A DNA stretch of 64,000 nt from Drosophila miranda (Eukaryota > Arthropoda > Insecta > Diptera > Drosophilidae): NCBI RefSeq assembly GCF_003369915.1, contig NC_046673.1, positions 17,902,001-17,966,000 of the forward strand. Direction: 5' to 3'. Position 1 is the first letter of the stretch, and every line of letters begins with the position of its first letter. The notes beneath the pieces were generated by a model that saw only the letters and a program-made list of their open reading frames with translations, searched no databases and had not been told where the DNA came from. Below, piece by piece: positions 1 through 11,031 of the stretch. The position numbers were made by a program, and so were the translations under genes.

Positions 1-964
1 TGCTCGAGGCATACGAGCAGGCGGTGCTGGAGGCCGAGGCCGAGGCCGAAGCCGAGGAGGAGAGCCAGCAGAGAGAGAACGAGCGTCGTGAATCGCAGCG
101 ACGCGGCCGCGTCCGGAAGCTCAGTCCACTCTCGACGCTCGAAGCCGTGCGTGACGGCCTCTTATTCATATTCGGCAAATTCCTAAGACTCGTACGGCGC
201 CTCGACATGCATGGAGGCGGAACCGGGAACAACATCAACTTTGTGGAGGGGCTCATCGACTTCCTGGCGGGCTCTTTGGGTGCGTATACACACGGCGCTG
301 CCGACACAATGGGGCCAATATCAACTCCTCTTGATCTCTTAGGCGGGGCCGCACAGGTGTACGTCTCGCAGCCGCTGGACACTGTCAAGGTGAAGCTGCA
401 GACCTTCCCGGAGGCCTACAAAGGAATGTTCGACTGTTTCGTGAGCACGTATCGAAAGGATGGTATATTCCGGGGCCTCTATGCGGGCCGAGAATTCGGT
501 GCTCTTTGCCGCCTACGGAGGATGCCAGAAGTTTGTCGCATTCATGGTCAACAAGGAGACAACCAGCCAGCTGACGACCACCCAAAATGCCAGTGCCGGC
601 TCCCTGGCCGCCTGCTTCTCCACGCTCACCCTCTGCCCCACGGAGCTGATCAAATGCAAGCTCCAGGCCCTGCGCGAAATGAAGCACTTCATTGAGCCCA
701 GTCATCCTCAGGATATGCGTACGCCCTGGTCCCTCACGCGGTACATCTGGCGCACGGAAGGTGAGTGCTGGGGCCAGCCCCCACGTACAGCCACACGTCT
801 TTTTGCTGTTGTCCCGCGGCGACACTCGAGTTCAGTTCCCCCGATTAGATTATCTTAGCGTGGCTTTTCAGCAATCAAGCAATTCCTCTCCATAATTCAG
901 CATTATCGCATCGCAATGTGGACAACAAACCCGACACGACACTCCCCTCCACATGGCTCGACGT
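1..964 (+). pseudogene. Truncated, frameshifted copy of the ornithine-carrier gene (5' part only)
   Basis: This segment matches 12944-13948 almost base for base at an offset of 12,943. It carries the end of the N-terminal extension, the first carrier repeat, the 63-bp in-frame intron (here 280-342) and the splice donor GTGAGT at 761, then about 200 bases of the next intron. Homology stops abruptly at about 964, so the last two coding exons are absent. A 29-bp deletion near 488 shifts the frame inside the first carrier repeat, and a 12-bp deletion lies near 920. One further substitution gives Ser where the intact copy has Cys (about 592). The left end is cut by the window, so the duplication may extend further. 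It cannot make a working carrier. It could instead be an assembly artefact, but two internal deletions plus a novel junction argue for a real recent duplication. Confidence 0.85.
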
Positions 965-1080
965 CACCGCGAAGGAATGAGAGAGTAAGCTACGGAACAG
1001 CTATAATCCCGATGCATCCCAAGCAGATTATGGATGTATTATAGAGAATAAATATTAAGGATTATATTAGAGGGGAAAAG

Positions 1081-1195
1081 TGAGAGGACATCGAAGGTCT
1101 AACGAACGAACGAGAACGAGAGAGTAAGCCAAACGAGAACGAGTGAGCAAGCCGAACGAGTGAGCAAGCCGAACGAGAGAAGCAAGTGAACCGGG
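1081..1195. repeat. Degenerate GA-rich short tandem repeat (AACGAGA/GAGCAAGCC units)
   Basis: The units AACGAG, GAGTGAGCAAGCC and AACGAACG recur with small changes over about 115 bases, between the truncated carrier copy and the next exon. No coding potential is seen. Confidence 0.6.
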
Positions 1196-1289
1196 GTTGG
1201 CTCCTAGTATACATCATATATATTTAATAATTGTTTCGTTATTTAAGACTAGAAACTATATTTAATCTTTGAATCTCCCGTCTATATAG

Positions 1290-3044
1290 GTACCCACCGA
1301 TAACCACATCAACAGCGACAGTCCCATGAGCGCCCATGTGGACGCCGAGGCCCAGCGCTTTGGGGCTGGCAGCGCCGGCGGAGGAGTGGGCGGGCCTAAT
1401 GGCGGCGGCGGCGGCGGCGGCGGCGGTGGTGGTAGCAGTGGAGGATCGTCGAGTGCTGCCAATGGAACGGGCCTTGGGGGGCCATGGACAACCTGGAGAA
1501 CGAGCTGAAGATGATGAAGAACTTGGGCAGCTTCCCCATGCAAATACCGCCGCTTTCGATGTTCCAGGGAGCCTGCAACATCTCGCCCAGCGCCTCGACC
1601 CCAACCAATCCACAGAGCAACCAGAACCAGAACGATGTGGACGTGGATGCGGGCAGCACACCTCGACCGCAGCATCCCGACTCCGATGGCTTCTCTTCGT
1701 CGCACCACCGTACGCCTCCCTCGCCGCCGCCCATCTCTCCGGGCCAGGACTACGGTGGTATGTTCGGCTCTGGGAATGGTGCTGGTGGTCCAGGGTCCAA
1801 TAGCACGCCAGTGGGCAGCTCCAGTGCTGGCGGAGGCGGTGGTGGTGGTGGAGCCGGCGGTGGGGCCAACAGCATGTCAGCCTCGTCCCCGCTGCCTGCC
1901 CTGCAGCCACAGCGACGGAATGCGTCGAGCGTGGGCAGCACATATCCGGAGCACGAGCTCATCTCGCCGGCCTCCTCCCCGAGCATTCCGCGCTACAACT
2001 TCAACGGGGACATGATGCGCCACAAGCGGGCGGTGCAGGAGCAGGACCAGCACGAGCAACGCCAGCGGCACAACCTCTCGCGTCACAATCAAATGTCCAG
2101 CGACGAGGAGAACAGCATCATGCCGCAGAACAGGTACAGAACATTTTTGTATGTCAGTATATATCGCTTCGCGGCTGCTGCCGCGGCGGCGAGTGCGGCC
2201 AACGATCTGTCCGATCTGCAGGGCCTGGACATGAGCTCGCGATCGAACGCGTCGAGCAACTATCACCACAACTTCCAGCTGCCAAGCAGTCGCTACCATC
2301 ACCACATATACGACATTCTGTCGGACAGGGAGCAGAGCCAGCAGGCGCAGGCCCAGGCGCAGGCACAGCAGGCAACGGGTGCATCGGTGGTGCACCAGCA
2401 GGAGCACGGACACGGCAGCCAGCTGGCCATGCAGCAACACCAGTCGGCGGCGGCCATGCACAACATGCTGAGCGAGCAGCTGGGCGAACAGGAGCACGAC
2501 CAGACCACCTCCGTGGACCGTGACCACGGACCGTGACCGCACGGCCAACTATGTGGTGTCGTCGCCGCCACAGCTGCCGTACAACCATCCGCATCACGAC
2601 ATGCTGCGAATGGCCTCGCTGGACCTCACCCCGAACACGGCCAACATGGCCGTGGGCAACAATCGGTCGTTCCTCTCCTCACAGATGCAGCACCAGAGCC
2701 GCGACAGTCTCGAGCATCACCGCCTGCTCTCCACGGTGGAGCAGCACCGAATTCTGGCCGCCTCGAATGCCGCCGATCAGCACCGCCTGCTGGTCGACCC
2801 CACCGCCCATCTGCTGATGGAACAGAACAATCGCCTGCTGGGCACAGCAGACCAGTCCCGCCTCCTGGGCGAGTCGCAGGCGGCAGTGGCCCAGAATCGG
2901 CACATGGCCCGCAGCTTTGGGGCCTACCACCAGGTGGCATCGAGCAACTACCATCCGGGCGTACGACCACCGCCTGTGCTGCCGTCGGCCAATCATCATG
3001 CCTCGAATCCGTCTAACTATCACCCGTTCCCCGCCTACTACTAA
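1290..3044 (+). pseudogene. Terminal exon of an unrecognised low-complexity nuclear-type protein, with two apparent frameshifts
   Basis: A pyrimidine-rich tract and AG at 1288-1289 precede an open frame that starts V-P-T-D-N-H, so this is best read as the last exon of a gene whose earlier exons lie left of the window. Product: a Gly run, the strongly coding-like block MDNLENELKMMKNLGSFPMQ (from 1484), Ser/Pro/Gly-rich stretches, an Ala/Gln-rich stretch and a His/Asn/Tyr-rich C-terminus ending FPAYY at 3044. The frame breaks twice. Near 1478 it needs removal of 2 bases; near 2516-2522 a 7-bp repeat (GACCGTG) is present twice. The shifts sum to nine bases, so the start and end of the exon share one frame. 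I do not recognise the family; composition suggests a transcriptional regulator. It could be a decaying gene, or a functional gene with sequence errors. Confidence 0.5.
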
Positions 3045-3907
3045 AGGCGTGAGGGAGGGTGCGGGTAGACTATGACTATATCCTGGGGCCGTGACAAGAG
3101 TGCAATACCTAGAAGGGATCTGTAGGAGCGGAAGCGGAAGCGGGAGTGGGAGTGGGAGCTCCATTTCACGTAGTTCAATTTGAAGCGCAACAATAACTTT
3201 AGTTCCTCCATATATTCCATATTCTCCTCCGAAGAACTCCATGCCCATCATCCGTTCGAGCTCCGATTTCAAAGTGTGCCAATCTGTTTAAGTGTTTAGA
3301 TCTGTTTAGAATTGTGTGTGTTTCCCCAATCTGATTTTAACACACACACACACCCACAAACACACACACAAATATGTATAGTTGTATAGGAAGCATAAAA
3401 TAAATATTATAAATATATATAAATATAGTATGTATGGTAAATATAAATCGAAAATGGAAAACGCGAATGAAAACCATATGAAAAGGAAGCCTGCAGTGAG
3501 AATTTTTTTAAAAGCAAATTTCATGCTGAGTTTGTATAGGAACAAAAAGAAAAGATGACAAAAGAAAAAGACGATAAAAGTGCTAAACATGCTTAATAAT
3601 AATAGTAATAATAATGATAATGAATAATATTTTTACACCATGAGAAACGAGTAAAGTAAAGCGTATTAACGAGTACAAAGTGTGGGCAGAGTTTCTCCTC
3701 TCTAGATTCGGCAAGAGGACCTTTATTACCCTCATTATCCCCTGCAAACTCAGCGAATGAATATATATATATATGGATAGTGTATAGACATACCGATACA
3801 CGACCGATCAGGAACCTAGCTCAAGCATCATCCCACACTCAATGGCATGTGCTCGAAGATCGCAATTGGCGTCTCGAAAACCTAACGAGTGTGTGTCTCT
3901 CTATTTT
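3045..3907. other. 3' flank / probable 3' UTR of the preceding exon
   Basis: AT-rich non-coding DNA with a CA-rich microsatellite (3341-3371), an AATAAA near 3400 and a short TA run (3757-3772). No gene is seen. Confidence 0.5.
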
Positions 3908-5008
3908 TTATACCCGATACTCAAAATGAGTATTGGGGTATATTAGATTTGTGGTAAAAGTGGATGTGTGTAACGTCCAAAAGGAATCGTTTCCGACCCC
4001 ATAAAGTATATATATTCTTGATCAGCATCAATAGCCGAGTCGATTGAGCCATGTCTGTCTGTCCGTCTGTCCGTCTGTCCGTCCCCTTCAGCGCCTAGTG
4101 CTCAAAGACTATAAGAGCTAGAGCAACGATGTTTTGGATCCAGACTTCTGTGATATGTCACTGCTACAAAAATATTTCAAAACTTCGCCCCGCCCACTTC
4201 CGCCCCCACAAAGGACGAAAATCTGTGGCATCCACAATTTTAAAGATATGAGAAAACCAAAAACGTAGAATTGTAGAGAATGACCATGTCTTTAAGACTG
4301 CGGAATCTGAATTGGATCGTATTATTATTATAGCCAGCATCAAGAAAACAATTTCATTTTTTCTCGCCCTGTCTCTCTCTAACACACACGTAGCATAGGC
4401 GGCTTTGCTTAGAGTAAAACATTAGCGCCTAGATCTCAGAGACTACAAAAGCTAGAGCAACCAAATTTGGTATCCACACTCCTAATATATCGGACCGAGA
4501 CGAGTTTGTTTCAAAATTTCGCCACACCCCCCTCCGCCCCCGCAAAGGACGAAAATCTGGGGATATTCAAAAATCTCAGAGACTATTAAGGCTAGAGTAA
4601 CCAAATTTGGTATCCGCACTCCTGTTAGATCTAACTATAAAACGTGTATCTCAAAATTTCGCCCCACCCCTTTCCGCCCACACAAAGGACGAAAATCTGT
4701 TGCATCCACAATATTGCACATTCGAGAAAACTAAAAACGCAGAATCATAGATAATGACCATATCTATCAGGTTGCTGAATCTGGATCAGATCAGATCATT
4801 TTTATAGCCAATAGGAACAAATCAATTTGCAGTGGCTACGCAGCGCCCGACGTCACGCTCAGACTGATTTTCTGTCTCTCTCGCACGCACTCTTTGTCGT
4901 GTCGTTTAATATTAGCGGCGTCTGCCGGAGGAGAGCCATACTGACTTAGTATCGGGTATAACCGTAGAGTTGCGGTGTCCGCAGCAACTCACAACGTTCC
5001 CCCTCGTT
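3908..5008 (+). mobile_element. DINE-1/INE-1-type (Helitron-related) non-autonomous element, copy A
   Basis: The ends form a 14-bp inverted repeat, TTATACCCGATACT (3908-3921) and its complement at 4948-4961. The 5' part carries the block typical of INE-1 in Drosophila: fuzzy ends, then CCGACCCCATAAAGTATATA, a TTGATCAGCATCAATAGCCG stretch and a GTCTGTCC microsatellite. Degenerate internal repeats (GCTAGAGCAACCAAATTTGG and relatives) follow at 4100-4680. Beyond the inverted repeat a hairpin GAGTTGC-N10-GCAACTC (4967-4990) is followed by CGTTCCCCCTCGTT, both shared with copy B, so the element probably ends near 5008. No protein is encoded. Family membership is from remembered INE-1 sequence, not a search. 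Confidence 0.75.
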
Positions 5009-5104
5009 GTTCTTGTTTTTTTTACTATTATATTATAAATATTGTGGATAATGGCGTTTCAGCGATTCTAGTCAGACAATGGGGGCTACATGGCTATATA
5101 TACA

Positions 5105-5154
<50 letters not shown>

Positions 5155-5516
5155 AAATGTACTAAATGATATGGTATAGCGAGTAAATATGTTATAATTT
5201 CATGTAAATTATTAAATTTATATAAGGCGCAGAATGCGATAAGGCAAAAGAACAAAAAACCGAAAAAAAAACATAAACCGACAAAATATTTAAAAAACTG
5301 AAACGATATACAAAACACATACCAAAAAACAAGAAAAAAACCCAAAAACAATGATAATAATATTAATGCAAGAATGGTATATCCACACACACAGGCAGAC
5401 ACACTCACAGACACACCCACAGACACACACACACTGAAAACGCTGATCGAAATGATATATATATATATATATACACACAGACATATATATACATATGGCG
5501 TAATCAAATTATCGAT
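5009..5516. repeat. AT-rich spacer with TA and CA microsatellites
   Basis: Non-coding DNA containing (TA)n at about 5108-5140, (TAA)n just after it, CA-rich stretches at 5381-5435 and a second TA run at 5455-5472. The open frames here are repeat artefacts. Confidence 0.7.
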
Positions 5517-5529
5517 TATTAATAATAAA
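5517..5529. repeat. Left target-site duplication of the non-LTR element
   Basis: TATTAATAATAAA here is identical to 10833-10845 on the other side of the retrotransposon, defining its exact limits. Confidence 0.85.
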
Positions 5530-5644
5530 GGTTAGGTTAGGTTAACCCGGACGGCCCTCAGCGGGGCCACGCATAGGCCAATATGGCCCCTAGTTATCCG
5601 GATGGGGGGGGTGTATGAACCGTCGCGGGAGCGTTAATGTGGTT

Positions 5645-8600
5645 TTAAAAGTCCCCGAGAATCGAGGTGTTTTTAGCATAGGCCAGCAGTTCCTGTGGCG
5701 TCCTTTTGGAGGCATCTTCCAGTGATGCCAACACTGGGGCGCCCAGGTATCTCCTCCTTGCCCTTGAGAGAGCCGGACAGTTGCAGATGAGATGTTCCAG
5801 GGTTTCGATAGCCCCAGGTTCCTCACATTTCCTACAACTGTCTCTGTTGGTGATGCCTAGTCTTGCTGCATGTGCAGCAGCCAGACAGTGACCTGTTAGT
5901 ATTCCCACTAGCAATCTACAGTCCTTTCGTGGTAGGTGCAGTAGGTAGTGGCTAAGTTTCTCGTTGCGCTCCTTGCACATTATCTTCGAGGTTCTGCAGG
6001 TTCTGTGCTCTAGCCTGCTTCTCTAGATCGCCTTGCAGCGTTCTGAGGCACGTTCTCGGTTCTCCTATTCTCCAGCCCGACGCCTTCCTTAGCTAGTACG
6101 TCCGCCGCTTCGTTTCCTTCGATGCCCTGGTGGCTGGGAACCCAATAGATCCGCACTGTCTTTGTCGTGCTTAGGATGTCTTATGCCTCCCTGCTCGCCA
6201 AGACACTTCTGGAACTGACCGCGGACGACTGCATGGATCTTATCGCCGCTTGGCTGTCGACGAATAGGTTGACCGCATCGTGTGCTCGTTCTGTGAGGAG
6301 AGCGACCTCCGCTGCTTTCCCGATGGCAAAAACTTCTGCCTGGAATATGCTGCATTGGTCCGGTAGCTTATACGACAGCCTTATCTCAGGGTCTGTACAG
6401 TATAGGCCCGCTCATACTCCTCCGTCCATCTTGGAGCCGTCTGTGTATATATTGAGGTGCTCAGTTTGGTCCCTTCCAATTTTCCAGTCTTCAGGTCCCA
6501 AAGATGTTGTTGTTTTGACGTCAAGGCAAGTTTGGGGGGTCATGTAATCAGTTGATCTGGTCATTTCCCTGCCGATTGAACTATGCCCGTATCCTTGTGG
6601 CGATAGATTTCCTGATGCTATGAGGCGTTGTGCTGCCTTTCCCGCAATCAGGCGAGCGTGAATGTCCAGGGGGTCGATTCCGAGTACAGTTTCGAGTGCT
6701 TTTGTTGGGGTTGACCTCAGCGCCCCTGTAATACAGAGCAGAGCCTGTCGCTGAGTCTTTTCCATAAGCTAATGGTATGTCTTCTTTTCAGTAGCCTGCC
6801 ACCACACTAAGGCTCCATACAGCAGAGTTGGTCGCACCACCGAGATGTAGATCCAGTGCATTAGAGCAGGTGACAGGCCCCATGTGCTGCTGAGCATCTT
6901 CTTGGATGCATAAAGCGCAATGGTAGCCTTCTTCACCCTTTCCACTACATTGGGCCTCCATGCCAGCTTGCTGTCCAGTACTGTGCCTAGGTATTTCACC
7001 TGTGATTTTGGAGTCAGCCTAGTTTGGTCAATTTTCGGGGGGGTCCATATCGGTACCTTGTACCTCTTGGTAAAGAGGATGAGGTCCGTCTTGTCCGCGT
7101 TGATACTGAGTCCTACCTCTTCCGCCCACTCACGTATCTCCCTGAGTGTACGTTCCATTAAGGAGCTGAGGGTCGATGGACATACACCCGTAATAAGTAT
7201 GCTTATGTCGTCTGCATAAGCTGTTATCTTTGGGGCCTTCCTTTCAAATCTCTTTATGAGGTCGTCGACCACCAGATTCCACAGTAGTGGCGACAGGACT
7301 CCACCCTGAGGTGTGCCTCTGTGTGCCCCCTTTACCATGGAAGCAGTGCCCCACTCCGATTGCACCCGTCTACAACTTAGGAGATTTTTGATCCAGACGT
7401 TGATTGCAGGGTGTATGTTATTCGCTTCTAGGCGACTTGTTATTGCGGTTGTGGCCACGTTGTTGAATGCTCCTGAGATGTCCACAAATGCTCCCAAAGC
7501 ATACTTTTTGTTGTGAAGGGCGCTCTCGATGGTGGCTACTAGCGAGTGTAGTGCCGTCTCCACTGATTTCCCTTTAGTGTAGGCGTGTTGGTTTGTTGAC
7601 ATCAGTCCCTCTACCTCATTCCTGATGTGCAAATCCAACAGCTTTTCTAGTGTTTTTAGTATAAAGGAGGTAAGGCTTATCGGTCTGTAATCCTTGGGAC
7701 TCACATGGCTGCACTTTCCTGCCTTAGGGAGGAAGACAACTCTCGAGGTTCTCCATTGGATGGGGATATAGCCCGTACTTAGGCATGCTGAGTATATTGC
7801 GAGGAGCCATGGGGTAATAACCTCTTTGGTCAACTGCACCATGGCTGGGAATATCCCGTCCAGTCCTGGTGCTTTTATGCCCGCGAAGGAGTCTATGGCC
7901 CAGTGGATTCTCTTAGTGGTTAACAGACCTATTGGAGGGTGCTGTTCCTCGGTTGCTAGGTCCTGATGCTCCTTGGCGTCAGTGACCTCGGTGCATCCAG
8001 GGAAGTGCGCCTCCATTAGTGCTGTTAGGGCTTCTTTACTGCCCTCTGTCCACTGTCCGTTGTCTAGTTTTAGTTGGCTCTGTACTGTGGGCTGCTTTGA
8101 AAGCAGCTTCCGAAGCCTAGCGGTTTCGGGCACTTTCTCGATGTTGGAGCAGAAGTTTCTCCACGAGTTCCTTTGTGCCTTACGTATTTCCTTCTTGTAG
8201 CTCCTAAGTAGGATTTTATATTCCTCATTGACAATCTCTTCGTTCGCTTGTTTGGCGATCTTGAAGAATTCCTTGAGGTTGTTCCTTTGGAGAGAGAGAT
8301 CTCGGTTCCACCTCCTTGGCTTGGACCTCCTCTTCGTTCTCGAGGGTTTGCACGATGCATGGTAGGCGTTCAGTAACTCGTTGGATAGGGTCTTTAGGGA
8401 CTTCTCTATATCCTCCGCGGATTTCACTGAGCCCGGATTCGCGAGCTTCGAAGTAACTGTCTTTTTAAACTTTGCCCAGTTTGTGTTCCGTGGGTTTCTA
8501 TAGACTGTTGTCTTCGAAGGGTGTTTGAATTCGCACTTGAACTGAATGTACTTATGGTCTGAGAAGGATGGTCTTTCGAGGACCCTCCAGCTAGATACCG

Positions 8601-9183
8601 TAGTACTGTTTCCCGTTGCAAGTGTTAGGTCTAGCACGTTGGATGAGGTCGGACCTACGAAGGTGTGCTCCTCCCCAACGTTTGCTATATATAGATTAGT
8701 TGCTAGTATAAAGTCTAAGAGTGACTCACCTCTGTCATTGATGTCGGTGCTTCCCCACACATTGTGGTGGGCATTGGCGTCCGTTCCGATGACGAGTTGA
8801 TAGTTTTTGGTGCCGGCTTCTGTCACCAGGCTCCTGAGTTCGTCGGGTGGTGCGGGTCTGTCGTGAGCCATGTAGCAGGAAGCCACCAGAAGGCGCTTTT
8901 CCTCACTTTCCAGCATCACAACCGTCAGGTCATCCGTGCTGTAATGAGACATAAGGTAAGCATGGATTCCCTTTCGTACGAGTACGACGGTTCTGTTCCT
9001 GCTTACCGATGTTGAGTAGAACAGGTTATGATTTGAGGACTTTAGTCCGGCCACTGAATTGCCTGTCGCAATCCAGGGCTCCTGGACTAGAGCTATGTCG
9101 GCGAGCCCTTGCTCCATGGCGATGAGGAGCTCCGCCGACGCTACCTTGCTTTTATGCAAGTTGAGCTGCAGCACACTCAGCAT
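5645..9183 (-). pseudogene. Retrotransposon ORF2: endonuclease, reverse transcriptase, RNase H (broken)
   Basis: The intact part (9183-6769) holds an APE-type endonuclease (DANAHHNVWGS; later SDHKYIQF) followed by a reverse transcriptase with the palm motifs FVDISGAF and AYADDISIL and the TPQGGVLSPLLW block. The frame then shifts near 6769. The next block (6765-6412) carries the start of RNase H (LNIYTDGSKMDGGV) and ends at a stop. Further blocks hold the rest of RNase H (IYWVPSHQGIEGNEAA, near 6150) and a C-terminal Cys/His segment (CRKCEEPG...HLICNCPAL, near 5850-5760). The first ATG is at 9183; the open frame extends 21 bases upstream without an ATG. In life this protein would nick the target, prime and copy the element RNA. 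Confidence 0.85.
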
Positions 9184-10569
9184 GGGTGGCTGGCTCACTT
9201 GCACCTGACGGGTTGACTACCAGCGTCAGGTCACCGTCTTCCTCTTCTTCGTCTTCAAGCGCAAGACCCTGGGCGGCCTCCACGATGGACTCGAGACCTA
9301 AGTCCTTTTCCACCTCGCCTGCCTGCAGGGTATGCGCGTCCTTGTCCTCAGGGTGGCGCTTTTTGAGGCGCAGGTAGACGCTACCCATGCCCCACGCCAT
9401 CTTCCCGAACTTGGGGTATAGCAGATCCTCTGCTTCCTTGTTTATTTGGAGGGTCACACATTGGCCCCCCTCGTTGGGTAGTGGGCTACCAATGTGTAGG
9501 ATCCTCCAATCGGCCGTTGGCACGTCCGCGTTTTGCCGCTGAAGGAGCTCCAGCGCTCGGTCCCCCTGGATTGTGATGGGGAAGAGTACCTTCGCCTTAG
9601 GCTTGGACGGGATAAGCTCCCGGTCCACAACCTCCAGCTTGGCCCCCTCCCACATCGCCTCCAGTTGGCAGACCGTACGCGTCAGCCACCTTAGGGTTGG
9701 ATCATCATTGCACTTCAGGATCTTAACCCCATTTACCCACCCAGCACCATCGAACGTGGGCATTGGGGCGCGGGGTCTTCCTCCAACACCAGCTTCCACT
9801 GTGCCGCTGACATCTTGCCGTTTTCCTCGCTGCGGTCGATGAGTGCCACGATCAGATGTCGTTTGGTCACATCGCTGACCTTCGCTTTCGGCTTCGTTGG
9901 CTTCTTGGCCGATTTCGGTGGAGGGGCTGCACTCTTGCGCCCGCGTTGCCGCTTGCTCGCTGGAGTGTCCTTAATGGCACTCTCAGTGAAGCGTTGCCTC
10001 TTGGTGGCCATCATCTCCTCCACCTTATTGGCATATTCGCCATTCGACGCCCTCATCTGTGGCATCTGAGCATAATGTAGCCGACCCTCCTCTACTCTCT
10101 GCTCGGCCCAGGCTAGCTTGACCTTCTCCTCCTGGGAGATGTCTGCTTTACCTTGCAGCCGGCTTTTGATGTTGAGGGCCGCTTTGTATTGCGCTTTGGC
10201 CTTCATCCCCTCCTTGGAACGCTTCGGCCCTTCCCTACGCAGGGAGCTGGTGCCTGGTTCCGGCGAGCGGAGAAGGCTCTCTTCATCCGTCCTGCTTAGA
10301 GAGAGCAAGCTCTCCAGATCCGTGTCTGTATCGACTACGGCATCTGTGCGGCTCAACTTGCAGGCTACGGAGTGAGTTGTTTTTGTTGTTGTTGTTGTGA
10401 CAGTAGCTTTACAACTGACCTGGCCTGCTCCCGCCAAGTCTGAGGTGTGACCGCTGGCGACACGCAGAGAGGACTGCTCCTCCCCGTGCCCGCCGGTGGT
10501 AGCAGTCACGCTTTCCACCGACGTTTGGGTTGACATCCCAACCCGTGCTTGCTCCTTCTTCGACTCCAT
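9152..10569 (-). pseudogene. Retrotransposon ORF1 (gag-like RNA-binding protein), frameshifted
   Basis: It starts at ATG 10569. The first part is Ser/Thr- and Lys-rich with a basic stretch (KRQRGRKSAAPPPKSAKKPT). The frame shifts near 9760-9790, and a second part (MPTFDGAGWVNGVKILKC onward) resembles the DUF4780-like region of LOA-type ORF1 proteins, followed by an acidic tail. The 3' end overlaps the start of ORF2 by about 30 bases. ORF1 proteins of this kind bind element RNA. The single frameshift leaves no full-length product. Confidence 0.75.
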
Positions 10570-10700
10570 AGTTGGCCCGAGGGTCCATACTGGTTAATAT
10601 TTTTCGGGGGGACCGTTCGTTTTAGGCCTGACCGCCAGGCACCTCTAGCCATGGCCCTGGTTCGGTTCCACCGACTTTGAATCGGGAAGACGCCGGACCA

Positions 10701-10832
10701 TAGCCTTAGCTAGACACTGCATTACCCCGGACAGAGCAAGCGACAGTGCATTACCCTTGTCCGGGGTAATGCAGTGTCCATTGCCCAGCCGGCACCCTCG
10801 TGGAGGGTTCAGCTAGAGGATTTTCGCCAGCC
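10701..10832 (-). ncRNA. HDV-like self-cleaving ribozyme fold at the retrotransposon 5' end
   Basis: Read on the minus strand from the first element base, GGCTGGC (10832-10826) can pair as P1 with GCCGGCT (10793-10787), and this is followed at once by GGGCAA (10786-10781), matching the P1'/J1-4 signature of the hepatitis delta ribozyme. P3 can form from ACCCTC (10808-10803) and GAGGGT (10799-10794). P4 is a perfect 21-bp stem (10778-10758 with 10733-10713). J4/2 contains GCTAAG with the expected catalytic C, and P2 can pair TAGC (10815-10812) with GCTA (10704-10701). Cleavage would fall exactly at the element boundary. HDV-like ribozymes at 5' ends are known for R2 and other non-LTR elements; activity here is inferred from structure only. 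Confidence 0.8.
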
Positions 10833-10845
10833 TATTAATAATAAA
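10833..10845. repeat. Right target-site duplication of the non-LTR element
   Basis: TATTAATAATAAA, identical to 5517-5529. A-rich DNA (10842-10890) follows, consistent with an A/T-rich target. Confidence 0.85.
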
Positions 10846-11031
10846 AAAAAAATACAACAAAAAAAAAAAATATACAAAAAAAAAAAAAACGTAACTTGAA
10901 AGGCATTTCAATCGATAACAATTGTATTCTGACAGAAGACAGTTTTTCTAGACACCTTATCGGCAACGTAGCAGACACATACAAATATTAGTGCGCATAT
11001 TATTTCAAAACAAAATTTTCGGTTCCCAAAA

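Larger units (their letters stand above)
5530..10832 (-). mobile_element. Full-length but decayed non-LTR retrotransposon, LOA/I-like clade
   Basis: A 5303-bp element on the minus strand flanked by a 13-bp target-site duplication. From its 5' end (10832) it has a ribozyme-like fold, a long leader, ORF1 (from 10569), an overlapping ORF2 with endonuclease, reverse transcriptase (YADD), RNase H and a C-terminal zinc-knuckle-like segment, then a short 3' UTR ending in GGTTAACCTAACCTAACC without a poly(A) tail. Endonuclease-RT-RNase H order and the ORF2 start (LQLNLHKSK) resemble LOA/Bilbo/Trim-type elements of obscura-group flies. Both ORFs are broken by frameshifts and at least one stop, so this copy is inactive. 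Intact ends and a perfect target-site duplication suggest a fairly recent insertion. Confidence 0.85.
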
